A stretch of DNA of 64,000 bases from Adineta vaga (taxonomy: Eukaryota > Rotifera): positions 2,046,001 through 2,110,000 of the forward strand of contig CP075495.1 in assembly GCA_021613535.1 (NCBI GenBank), read 5' to 3'. This document shows positions 24,408 through 35,011 of this stretch, piece after piece. Position numbers and translations under genes: made by a program. The stretch's first letter is position 1, and the number at the start of each line of letters is the position of its first letter. The notes under the pieces were generated by a model. It made no database searches. It was not told where the DNA came from and saw only the letters and a program-made list of their open reading frames with translations.

Positions 24408-25575
24408 ATGGTTGTAGGAAAAATAGCAATTGCAGTGGTTGGTATCATAATAGCCGTGTTTGCTATTGGAGCTACGATTGTAATAAGTCTTATCTCAATT
24501 TACATCCCAAATCAAAGTGTTTCAGTATCAGGTATTGTTGAACAAAAAGTGTTCTTCCCTACTATTGTTGTATAACGTATAAATATATGTATATCACCAA
24601 TACTTCATCCATGAATATAACTATACTAAAAAAGCTGGCCAATGAGATCATTGATGAAGCAAGTTCTTCGAAATATTTTATCAGCATATTTGTACATTTA
24701 TTATCTTGCTTTTAGCGTATCAAAAATGTCCACGGTCGCATCAAACTTTGCAACAACAGTTACTGGACCAGTAGCTAATATAACAGCAACAACAGGTGTT
24801 ACTGCATCTTATGCTCAGTTTTCAGCTGTTTCCTGTCCAGGCACCATGACCAATGGAATATGTACTTGGCAACGAAAATTAGCTGTCACATGTATCGATG
24901 GCTCCACTGTACGCATTCGAGTACAATCAAATGGTCTTCCAACATGTTGCGCTGTTGTATCATTGACTGCAACCGTCAAAGAACACAATATCAATTTCGA
25001 AGTAGATTTCAATAGAAAAATATCTATCCACAATGGCCGGAATCAGTATTGATAATGTAGTTATTCTAAATGTGAATAGTGGTGATAGTGCTGATCCATT
25101 CTATCCACCAACTGGCTATGAACAAGAAGGAATCGACAGTTGTTTATCACACCCACAAGCAAGTGGTGTTTATCATTATCATGTGGCTAGTGGATGTGCT
25201 GTTTCACCTCCAGTAGGTAACATCACATCGTGTGGTATTGACAATTCATGTATCACAAATGTCGCTGGATACATGATTTCAACTTGGCCTTCATCTGCAA
25301 AGAAACTAACTGTGATTGGTATTGCTAAAGATGGTCATGTTATCTATGGTCCATATTTGAATACGGGCGAGTTGATCAGTAGTGGTGTTGACATTTGCAA
25401 TGGTATGTTCTATGATAGTATTGGTAATTATGCTTATTTTGCAACAACAAAATATCCATACATTACGGGTTGTTTTGGACCAGGAAATTATCCATCATTC
25501 GGTCCAACTTGTACAACAAATGGACAATCATCTTATACAATGTCGAAATATGCAGCTGTTAAAGCAAGTGGATAA
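24408..25575 (+). pseudogene. YHYH-domain gene copy 2, broken by two frameshifts
   Basis: Exon A (24408-24531, same 124 nt as copy 1) and exon B (24716-25575) are both recognisable. Exon B is 860 nt against 986 in copy 1, a difference of exactly 126. One nt is missing just after AAAATGTC near 24732, and 125 nt are missing at 25008-25013, where a single TTCAAT remains of the pair that bounds the equivalent segment of copy 3 (27636 and 27761). Each change shifts the frame. A normally spliced message would stop soon after the first. The intervening part (MSTVASNF to FEVDFN) and the distal part (MAGISIDN to the stop, including YHYHVASGC and DGHVIYGPY) read openly in different frames. It could be expressed only as fragments. 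Confidence 0.85.
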
Positions 25576-26771
25576 ACTGCTAGTGTAATCTGTGGACGAT
25601 ATGATTAACATAAAGGTTCTATATATACTTTCTTTTGAAATATTGCGATTTTTTCTGTTTTCGATATTTTTGTATAAATTTTTATTTCCTCCTACTAACG
25701 TTATGTCTGATTTTTAATGAGAGTTTGCAAAAGCTACACTATGCGGTGTGAGTCACGAATGCTTGATTTGAGATTCACTATCATACTGTTCTCCTTCTGT
25801 GTACATTATTTACTACAATTACAAGAATGGAAAAAAACTCCACCTCATAAAGTTTGACAATCGTTTTAAATTGATCTATCTTGGTAACACTTCAAATGTC
25901 ACAAATAACAATGAAAATGATTATATTGAATTAATAGATCATAAGTTAATATTAAACCAAATTGTTTGTTATCGTTAAAACGAATTAAAATATCTGATTT
26001 GTTTCAGTGCAGTTGATTAATTACAGATTTGAATGAGAATTGGAACTAAAATGTACATGAAACCTTACTTCTTTTAAATAAGCTATACACGTATCTTTTG
26101 ACACTCGAGCATCTTCACTACAGACGTACTGTTGAGAAAAAGATAATAATATGTCTATTCAGAACAGAAAATATTCTGTATAATTTGCATTTTTTTCATA
26201 CAAAGATATAAGCAAAAATATCAAGGTACGTGTCAGCGACGTTCTTCACAGTTTGTTTTATCCATACTGATAGTAAACTATTTTTCATTGCATATTAAAT
26301 GGAAGAAAAATTTTCTTAGAATGAACTTCCATCAGAATACTTTTTATAACTGACAACAAGCATGATTTGTATTTGCTATTTATCGTACATCTAAAAATAC
26401 GAAAGCAATCCGTGTTTTGATTACTCTACTATTATTTAACGATGATTCACCTACACTGGTTATTTTTTCATATCGAATTGACACAATTTCATTTGTCTCT
26501 TATATTCGTTCTACTACATAACTTTATTAAAGAAAACTGCCGATCGCCTTTCTTATTTATGTACAATTATGAAGGCTATACACCGATAAACGACACACAC
26601 CTGTGCGATAATATGAAAATAAGGAGTATCAGGCCTCATCAAGGATATGACATAGAAAACCACTGACTGTGTCTATTGAAATGGAAAAAAACATGATAAG
26701 TCGCTCAAATAAGTGCAGTATTTATCATGCATTCTATTATATTCACTAAAAATAAGGTCTCAATCAGTCAT
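25576..26771. other. Spacer between YHYH copies 2 and 3
   Basis: No gene seen. The first ~150 nt resemble the 3' flank of copy 3; the last ~130 nt carry the conserved upstream block of the array. The chance ORF at 26442-26666 has no recognisable similarity. Confidence 0.45.
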
Positions 26772-26790
26772 TATAAATAACTGATCTATC
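26772..26790 (+). promoter_or_regulatory. Core promoter (TATA box) of YHYH copy 3
   Basis: TATAAATAACTGATCTATC, 84 nt before the conserved acceptor at 26855-26856; in copies 1 and 2 the distance is 205-240 nt. Confidence 0.5.
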
Positions 26791-26888
26791 TTGTCACGAA
26801 ATGCACTTTTTTTCGGAAAACCTACTTCAAATTATGTGCATTTCATTCTATTGCAGATACAAATTCATCTTCACCTTTAACAAGATCA

Positions 26889-28328
26889 ATGGTTGTAGGA
26901 AAAGTAGCAATTGCGATAGCTGGTATCACTATTGCCCTATTTGCTATTGCAGCTACGATTGTGATAAGTCTCATCACACTTTATGTTCCGAATCGCAGTG
27001 TTTCAGTATCAGGTATTGTTCACCAAAAAGTCTTTTTTTTACGCTAAGTTAGTACTTTTATTCTCCAATCATCTTTGATCATCCTCTTGTTTTATCGTGA
27101 AGAAAAGAATACAAATATGATCAGTTGATACTCGCTTTCAAAACAGTATAAATTGTTTTAATACCTGTAAATCATTCGAGTTCTGTTCACTAAATAATCA
27201 AATTTCATGTTAAACCGTATTTATTAATTGTAAGATGTTACAACATCTGTCCTGCTAGATGACATGTTTTCAAATAACATACATGATGATAGATTGTCTC
27301 AAATGAATTTTTTAACCGATTCTGTAATGATTAATTTCAGCCTATCAAAAATGTCTCACAGTCGCATCGAACTTTGCAACAACAGTTACTGGACCAGTAG
27401 CAAACATTGTGAACACAGTAGGTGTTACTACATCTTGTGCGCTCAGTTTTCAACCGTTTCCTGTCCAGGCACCATGATCAATGGAATATGTACTTGGCAA
27501 CGAAAATTAGCTATCACATGTATCGATGGCTCCACTGTACGTATTCGAGTGCAATCAAATGGTCTTCCAACACGTTGCGTTGTTGTACCATTGACTGCAA
27601 CCGTCAAAGAACACAATATCGATTTCGAAGTAGATTTCAATCCAAAAGTTAGTGTTAAGTCACCACTGTATTCACCAACCACTCAAACTCAACTCAATGG
27701 TATTCTCTGTAATGTTTCAACACAAGATTCAGCTCCATCATCTTCCAATCTAGTAGCATATTCAATAGAAAAATATCTATCCACAATGGCCGGAATCAGT
27801 ATTGATAATGTAGTTATTCTAAATGTGAATAGTGGTGATAGTGCTGATCCATTCTATCCACCAACTGGCTATGAACAAGAAGGAATCGACAGTTGTTTAT
27901 CACATCCACAAGCAAGTGGTGTTTATCATTATCATGTGGCTAGTGGATGTGCTGTTTCACCTCCAGTGGGTAACATCACATCGTGTGGTATAGACAATTC
28001 ATGTATCACAAATGTCGCTGGATACATGATTTCAACTTGGCCTTCATCTGCAAAGAAACTAACTGTGATTGGTATTGCTAAAGATGGTCATGTTATCTAT
28101 GGGCCATATTTGAATACAGGCGAGTTGATCAGTAGTGGTGTTGACATTTGCAATGGTATGTTCTATGATAGTATTGGTAATTATGCTTATTTTGCAACAA
28201 CAAAATATCCATACATTACGGGTTGTTTTGGACCAGGAAATTATCCATCATTCGGTCCAACTTGTACAACAAATGGACAATCATCTTATACAATGTCTAA
28301 ATATGCAGCTGTTAAAGCAAGTGGATAA
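26889..28328 (+). CDS. YHYH-domain protein, copy 3 (frameshifted near start of exon B)
   Basis: Exon A (26889-27012) encodes MVVGKVAIAIAG, the same signal-anchor exon. Exon B (27341-28328) is 988 nt, two longer than copy 1. The extra dinucleotide lies in TCTTGTGCGCTCAG near 27436-27449 (copy 2 reads TCTTATGCTCAG) and puts the conserved ectodomain (SCPGTMINGICTW, YHYHVASGC, GIAKDGHVIYGPY) out of frame with exon A. Everything after the insertion is open to the normal C terminus. A long open frame beginning at 27264 could produce the domain without the signal anchor, but its N-terminal residues are an out-of-frame reading of conserved sequence, so this is probably decay rather than a new form. 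The last ~180 codons match copy 2 almost exactly. Confidence 0.7.
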
Positions 28329-29288
28329 ATTGCTAATGTGATCTGTAGACGACATTATTGGCATAAAGTTTCTATATATACTTTCTCTTGAAATATTGTG
28401 ACTTTTTTCGTTTTCGATATTTTTATATAATTTTTATTTCTCACTAATAAATTTATTTTTATCCGCTGTTCCCACTTAGTTAAAATTCATGGTATGGATA
28501 TACGTACGTATAGATTATAGCAAGAGAACATTATTATTTAGAAGATATTCATATTTAAGCGACCTCTACTGATAGATTCGTATATTGATTCAATGGTAAC
28601 TACCTTGACTCCAATGTTCAATGGAAATGAGTTATGTCTCCTGTTAATACATCTATAGTAGTGTGGCACCAAGAACAATAAATGTGACATCGTATACCCG
28701 ATCTGTACATGTGTTGTTGTATAAAATCTTTTCTTTTATATGACACGTATCGAAAGTATTCGATATAGAAAACAATAGGTTACATGGCAACGACGGGAAG
28801 AGAAACGATTGTTAAACAGTTTCATATCAAACTTTGTTCGACTGGTAAATTTGAGAACTAATTTGAATTATTTTTTATCAGCAATATTTTATTACAGTAA
28901 CATATTCGAATATGAATGGTCGTCTCAATTGATATGACATATTTATCATTTCCAAATGTGAAATTAAAAATGACTAAGATTTTAATCATGTTATTGATTT
29001 ACTGGGATCAATAATCTTAGTTTATGAGAATTTATCGATCGGTTCATTAATGAATCATATTACTTTGAGTTCTATCAAAACCATTGTAAAATACCATTTA
29101 ATATATTTTAAAAATTAGAAATGACGATGAAATTCAGAAGTCCTAAATCAGCAAAGAACATTGGCAAAATGTATCTATTCTCCTTTGTATAGTTTTGAAA
29201 TGAACAATACATTATTTCTAATGCGATATTGAATTTTAAAAGAAAAATATCATTTTAGATTTATTTTACATTCTTTTCTCTATTCAAT
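28329..29288. other. Intergenic, no gene seen
   Basis: AT-rich spacer after the YHYH array. Only the first ~100 nt match the flank of copy 2. No coding, tRNA or clear repeat structure was found. Confidence 0.5.
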
Positions 29289-29888
29289 ATGGCACTTGTT
29301 GATTCAAATGCATTTGTTTCTATGTCATCCAGTGCTGATCAAGATTATCCTCCAAGTAACATTCTTGATCCGTAAGTTGATCGATTTCTTCAAAAAGAAT
29401 CGTTTCTTTTTCGAGAATACTATATTATTTATCTATTAGAAGTGAAAATGTCTTTTGGATGACAACTGGTTTATATCCACAAGAATTTATTATTACATTT
29501 AAAGAACCAATTGACATTCGTGAAATACGATTTGTAACAACCAACGGTATGTAATCTTATTTTAAACATTATCTGACATAGGATTGAATTATTATTTTAG
29601 TCAAACGTTTTGTTATGTCTTCAACTAGTAATCAAGAACCAAAAAATTTCGAAACTCTTCTAGAAAAAAGTATGTCGAAGATCTTGTTCATCAACAAATG
29701 AATGTTAATTGTCTGTTTTAGCTTTACCAAATAGTGAGAATAAACTTCAAACAACTCCTCATACATTAGATCGATCGGTGGAAGTTCGTCATTTTAAATG
29801 TGTTATCCTAGCTGGTTATGATAGTTTTGCAAGTGTTCACGCACTAAAATTTGATAGTGGAAATAGTCGATCAAGTAAAAAATATTGA
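29289..29888 (+). CDS. HSPB11: Intraflagellar transport protein 25 (IFT25/HSPB11)
   Basis: IFT25 is a small IFT-B subunit that pairs with IFT27 in cilia. Four exons (29289-29371, 29440-29546, 29601-29669, 29722-29888) give 141 residues; the human protein has 144. The jelly-roll (F5/8-type, DUF/PITH-like) fold is marked by the calcium-site region DYPPSNILD, then FWMTTGLYPQEFIITF and, near the C terminus, FKCVILAGYDSFASVHAL. All four match IFT25 positions. Introns are 53-68 nt and phase is kept. Bdelloids are ciliated, so retention is expected. The IFT27 partner is not in this window. Confidence 0.92.
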
Positions 29889-30207
29889 ACTAATTCAAAT
29901 ACAATAAAATGTCATCATTCATCCATTTTTCTTGCTTGTGTATTGTATGAAAATCATTGTTCAATAAAATTGCATCTTCTTAATCTGTAACTAAATAATT
30001 TCAAAACACTCCATATGTATAGCATGATTTACCTAACAATTCTCTACATTTTGTAAGTGTGAAGGTATAGTATATGATCCGTCTTTTTTTGTTAAATGAC
30101 AACTGGCGACATCTAGGATTAGTTAGTATTTGATTCGCGCATTTCAATCATCGACATGTACTATTTTTTGTACCGTTCAGAAAGAAAAGTAACTCATATT
30201 CATAGAG

Positions 30208-30874
30208 ATGATGAAATCTATTCTATGCTATGGAGATTCTAATACATGGGGATTTGTTCCCGGATCATTTGGTATTCGAGAACGGTTCGATCGAAATACA
30301 CGTTGGACAGGTCGTTTACAACAATTGCTCGGTACAAAAGATTTTTATGTTATCGAAGAAGGTCTCAACGGTCGAACAACAAATCTAGATTATGGAAATA
30401 AACCAGATGGACGACGTGGAACAGAATTTTTATCATCGATTCTCTACACTCATTCTCCTCTGGATTTAGTTATTGTGACACTTGGAATAAATGATTTAAA
30501 GAAAGAATTCAATAATCGAACGAGTAAACATATTACTCAAGGTATTAAAGAAATTATTGAAATTATTCGTTCGACAAAATTTGGACCTAAAATGCAAGAT
30601 TCACCATATTCTTGTCGTCAGTATACCAATGCCAGTTGATACAAATTGTTCCGCTGTATTGGATATGTTCGAGAATGCTCAAGAACGAATTCGAAATTTA
30701 TCGATAGACTTGAAAAATCTTGTGAATAAATATGATAAGAATGTTTATTTTGTTGATGCAGCACCACATGTTCAAGCCAGTCCAGTTGATGGTATACATT
30801 TTGATGAGAAAGCTCATGAACAATTTGCTCTTCTGATGAATGATACGATCAGAAAAATTTTCAATTGTTCTTAA
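30208..30874 (+). pseudogene. SGNH/GDSL-family hydrolase, intronless, with a frameshift
   Basis: SGNH hydrolases are serine esterases/lipases. The sequence opens with block I (ILCYGDSNTWGF, Ser nucleophile), has block II/III-like EEGLNGRTT and VIVTLGINDLK (oxyanion Gly and Asn), and ends with block V DGIHFDEKAH (Asp/His). This pattern is that of bacterial arylesterase-like SGNH proteins. There is no intron. Residues 1-131 are in one frame and the remainder, beginning HILVVSIPMPVD, in another; the switch lies at about 30598-30612 and equals one extra or two missing bases. Conserved residues continue cleanly on both sides. It is therefore either recently disabled or affected by a sequence error. 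The next gene starts only 51 nt after the stop. Confidence 0.8.
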
Positions 30875-30912
30875 TTAAAGAAAAACGAGAAATAATTGAC
30901 TTTTTGTTTTTT

Positions 30913-30914
30913 AG
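30913..30914 (+). other. Candidate spliced-leader acceptor between SGNH and acidic-protein genes
   Basis: The T-rich tract TTTTTGTTTTTTAG ends 38-39 nt after the SGNH stop and 10 nt before the next ATG, with no upstream exon that could supply a donor for this gene. This is the arrangement expected for resolving a polycistronic transcript by trans-splicing. Confidence 0.5.
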
Positions 30915-30924
30915 ATTAAATAAT

Positions 30925-31422
30925 ATGTCGGATAAAGGTGAAGAAGAGAAAAAAGATGAATCAACAACACCTAAAGAAGAAGAAGAAGAAGAAGCATTAC
31001 CACCTGAAGTTGAAGCTTTTTTCAAAGGTAAAAATAAATATAAACATCCCTATGGTGATTGGAAACCTGTTATTCGAGAAGAACCATTAAAACGGTTAGT
31101 TTTATCATTAAATTTGATTATTTATTTTTCATGTATGAAATCATTTTTTATTAGTAAAACATTCGGTGATCAACTTGATCTTCCTTCTGATAATTGGCAT
31201 TTACCAGAAAATCAACCTGTTGCAATTATTACAGAAACAAAAGATACATCTTATGTGAAATTAGATTTTAAAGAACGAGAAATAACTAGTTTACCCTCCA
31301 GTTCATTATCGAAAGCAAATGAAACAATTACATTTAAAAAACGAAAAGTTACTTCTAATCGACAATTACGTGGTGCAAATGATAAAAGTCATTCAAGAAA
31401 AAAAGAAACAGATGAAAGTTAA
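30925..31422 (+). CDS. Hypothetical small acidic protein
   Basis: Unrecognised. Two exons (30925-31094 and 31155-31422, phase 2) give 145 residues. The N terminus is strongly acidic with a poly-Glu run (PKEEEEEEALPPEVEAFF), followed by a conserved-looking aromatic patch (YKHPYGDWKPVIREEP) and a basic Ser/Lys-rich tail (FKKRKVTSNRQLRG). It is probably a soluble, largely disordered cytosolic or nuclear protein. The start MSDKGEE was chosen because it directly follows a trans-splice-like acceptor. It may be co-transcribed with the SGNH gene 51 nt upstream. Confidence 0.6.
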   Translation: MSDKGEEEKKDESTTPKEEEEEEALPPEVEAFFKGKNKYKHPYGDWKPVIREEPLKRLVLSLNLIIYFSCMKSFFISKTFGDQLDLPSDNWHLPENQPVAIITETKDTSYVKLDFKEREITSLPSSSLSKANETITFKKRKVTSNRQLRGANDKSHSRKKETDES

Positions 31423-31625
31423 TTGTACAACTCTTTTTTTTCTAATTTACTAGATGTAAATAAATTTGTTCGTTCGAATTAGAAACTTTTTGAATAATTA
31501 ATAATCGAATTTTATCTTGAATGTGAAGAAATGAATGAAAAAATTCGCGGGTTAATTACATTTATCATTCATTCTATTTTCCTATTAAATCTTCTGTTCT
31601 ATTCAATTCTTTATTGTTATTAAAT

Positions 31626-31979
31626 ATGAGTGATACGAGTATAGTCGGTGGTGAAGCATCAGACTACGATTTCAATGGTTCAAGACCTGGTTGTTGGAAT
31701 CGTATAGGAGCGAACATTTGTGTTGTAGTTTTGGCTATTATTACAATAATTCTAGCAGCTGGTTTGGGATATATGTTATTGCCAATTATACAAGGCAAGA
31801 AGGCAACCAAAGTGAAAGGTGCAAATAAAAGTAATAATCCAGCCCAGAAGATTGGACACGGTATGAAGCAAGGTTTAAATGTGATAGCTGGTGAATCAAA
31901 CTATGATGCATCATATGATCTTGAATCAAATTATGACGAAGGAGAAGTTGTCGATGGGAATGAGCGGTATGCCACATAA
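31626..31979 (+). CDS. Small single-pass membrane protein (MSDTS family)
   Basis: An intronless frame of 117 residues. A short polar N terminus (MSDTSIVGGEASDYDF) with CWNRIG precedes one hydrophobic helix (CVVVLAIITIILAAGLGY), then a Lys-rich and finally acidic Tyr-containing tail. The N-terminal MSDTS-V motif, an aromatic/Cys pair before the helix, and Gly-Tyr ending the helix recur in the minus-strand gene at 56101-56457, so the two may be distant paralogues. Function unknown. An earlier in-frame Met exists at 31614. Confidence 0.6.
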   Translation: MSDTSIVGGEASDYDFNGSRPGCWNRIGANICVVVLAIITIILAAGLGYMLLPIIQGKKATKVKGANKSNNPAQKIGHGMKQGLNVIAGESNYDASYDLESNYDEGEVVDGNERYAT

Positions 31980-32313
31980 TATTTTGTTGATTGTTTTCTT
32001 CTACTGATAAAGAAACTTTTTCTATATTATCAATAATGATTTCATTTTTACAAGAGAATTTGTCATTTCGATATTATCTTGTCGGACTCAAGAATATTCT
32101 TGGAACAAATTGTGTGAATTAAAACTCGATATTGATTAGTTCTATGTAGATATATATATCTGTTCATTTTATTAATTGATAAAACAATATAACATGTTCA
32201 TATTGAGATAAACATTTACAAAGGAAAACATTTCATTATATCGGATAAAAGAAACAAAAAGAGATCTCAATATGTTCATAAAGAAAAAGAAAAAGTATAA
32301 ATATAAACTTAGA
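31980..32313. other. Intergenic, convergent 3' ends
   Basis: Spacer between two converging genes. Very AT-rich; no coding or repeat structure seen. Confidence 0.5.
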
Positions 32314-34791
32314 TCAATCTGATTCATCTATAAATGAAAAGGTTTCAACAAGAAATGATAAATTAAATGAATTTACCCATCGAATAATGTAAAGCAATGG
32401 ATGATCGTTCGAGTTGAACAAAGACACGATTCATTTCTGCTTCATCTTTAGTTGTATCTTGTGTTTTCTAAACATTGAAAAAAGAAAACATCACAGTTTC
32501 AAGAATATCATCTTTGATTGACTTACTGATTGATTAGATGTCATAGTTTCTTCTTCTTCTTCATACGCTAACTGTTTCTTAGCTAAAGATAAATATGTAT
32601 TTGAAAATGACAAATCAAGTTTATACCTGATGCTTGTTGTTGAAGTTTCTTTGTAATGCTACGAAGAAGTCGAGGTGAATCAATATTTACTTGGAAATCA
32701 CTCGTATCCATTGATGTTTGATCATCAATTCGATTACGACGACCAGTCCGTGGTGTTTTTGGTGGTGTACCATGTTCTATATGAAAACTAGAGAAGAAAC
32801 GATATATATATGACGTAATTTACCTGCTATAAGATCATCATCACCAGTTCGATCCGTTGTTGGTCGTTTTCGTGCTGTTGGTGGTGTAAAAATTGATTCT
32901 GCATTTGAAGTAACCGATGAAATTGACTTTGAAAAGAATAAAATAAAATGAATAAGATACTATGGAAATAATGTTCACATACAGAAACATCTGATAAATT
33001 TTCGATCTTCTTGGTCGGAACTACTGCTGCTGGTTTTGATTTCTTTGTTTTTAACCGTCGGAAAAGTTTCTTAAATTGCTCATCATCATCATCATCATCA
33101 TCATCGTCATCTTCCTGTTCTTCATTTTCATCATCTTGATTTTGCATTTCAGCAATTTTCTTTCGAGCAACCGCTGCTTGACCACGTACCGTACTTCGAC
33201 GTCCGACAGCAATCATTGGTGTGGCTGCTGATGAAATATCTGTTGCTGTAATTGTCGATGGTGTTGGTGAACTTATATGCACAGGTGGACGGGCATCAGG
33301 TGTCGAAATTTCATAAATAGCTGAAAGTGCTGGTGCATCGTTACGATTTCCTACAGTTATACGTGATGCTGTTTCACCCGGTTTTGGTGTGCTTGTATGT
33401 CGAATGAGAACGAGATTTTCAGCATTTGGTGTAGACGATGTGATCGGTGCAGGTGCACGAGATGGTGTTATTAATGATTCTATGAGAATCAATATGTAGA
33501 GACATTTTATTTGAAAATGATTATGAATTTACTAATAGCAGAAAAGAAACCAGTTTTCTTTTTATTTTTTGTTGTAACTGAAGTCGATAATGATGGAACA
33601 TTAGATGCATTCTTTGTTGGATCTAAATTTAGAAAATTAAGACTTTAGGTAAAGAATAGATATTGAAATTGTACCACTTGATTTGATCAATCTTTTCGTT
33701 GTTTTTCGTAATTTGGGCGATGAAACTATAGATACATCTAAATCGAAAACATACTTGTCTACAGAATATATAATTAAGTATATTAACCAGTAGTTGATTC
33801 TTCAGTATCTTGAGTTTTTCGTTTTTCACCAAGTAAATTCGCATATGTTGGTAATTCATCTGACTTAACACTCGATCCAGATAATTGAGGAACCTAAATG
33901 ATTAATTAATCGATGATTCATCAAATTACAAAAATGCAGTTTCTTCTTACTCGTGATAGAAATTTCACCCAAAGTTTACCATTCGGTGTTGCTAATCGAC
34001 CCATCAAACTACTTGTTTCATTTTCCGTATATATTTTCATCACATTTTCTTTTAGGAAATGAAATGGCGATGGTACAGGATTGATTTTATCTTCAACTAG
34101 AATAAGAAAATATATCTTAGACTAATTCAATAACTAATTTACATTGATCAAGTGCAGATAGAACAAAAGTTAATTCTACATCATTAGGTAAAGCATCATT
34201 CCAATTAAACATATATTCAATTTGATGAATTACATGTGCAATCATATGAATCGATGTATTCGATTTATTATCAGGTAATTTTATTGAATAATCAAACATT
34301 AATGAATACGTATCATAAACCTAAATTAAATATATATCTACGAAAGTAATCAGAATATCTTTCCTTTACTGTATTGACATCATTTTTCTTATAGAAGATC
34401 ATAGTAACACTAAGAATATGTTGTTTACGAACACCATCAATTACAGGACGAAGAATTTCAGTTAGTTTATACATTAATGGTGGACTTGTTCGAGTTAATG
34501 GTTTTAAACCACAAATAGGAGTATGACCAATAAGAAAACGATTAAAACATTGACTAGGAAGATATTTTAATTTTTGAAGCATAGTTGAAATTAATGTATA
34601 TGTCATCATAGGAAGAAAAACTAATTGTTTTGTTCCATCAGTTTGAATGATGGACTCTTCACCATTAATAGTTAATGTTTGATCATAAAGATTTTGCCAC
34701 TAGGAAAAAAGAAATTATTGAACAAAAAATTCTCTGAAAAATTAATTACTAATTTTAGTTCATTTGGTTGAAGAATTGAATTATATGCCAT
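32314..34791 (-). CDS. HORMA-domain protein (HORMAD/Hop1-like)
   Basis: HORMAD/Hop1 proteins coat meiotic chromosome axes and promote inter-homologue recombination. Thirteen exons splice in phase to 621 residues. The N-terminal ~200 residues form the HORMA domain: LISTMLQKLKYLPSQCFNRF, SPPLMYKLTEILRPVIDGVR, the LSVTMIFYKK strand, VYDTYSLMFDYSI, and HVIHQIEYMFNWNDALPNDV followed by ELTF. The PLPND-V-LT arr­angement matches HORMAD proteins rather than MAD2 or REV7. The long C-terminal half is disordered: Ser/Thr/Pro-rich TP repeats, an Asp run (about 33090-33110), a basic KTKKSKP patch and a C terminus ending MDESD. No chromatin-binding region typical of Hop1 was recognised. Specific orthology to HORMAD1/2 is inferred. 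Confidence 0.75.
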
Positions 34792-34907
34792 GTTGATGAA
34801 ACGATTGTTATGGTAAGAATGAAAGAATTCAATCGACGAATGTACAACGGACTATTTTCTTTTTTCTTCAGTCAGAAACTTACTGATTCGTTCTTTCTTT
34901 TCGTACA

Positions 34908-34926
34908 CATATATATATATATATAT
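34908..34926. repeat. (TA)n microsatellite
   Basis: An uninterrupted TA repeat of about 9 units in the spacer between the HORMA and MRPL38 genes. The plus-strand ORF across this interval (34810-35058) is low-complexity and probably not coding. Confidence 0.7.
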
Positions 34927-35011
34927 GTATCTCTTTTAAGTATGAAAATGATTTGCTTTTGTTTCTTTTATTTATACAAACAAACAAACAGAAAAAACAA
35001 TTCTAATCGAA

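Noticed and set aside
27264-27430. N-terminal extension of the long open frame of YHYH copy 3
   Set aside because: Its residues from MSHSRIEL on are an out-of-frame translation of sequence conserved in copies 1 and 2, so it is not the ancestral N terminus.
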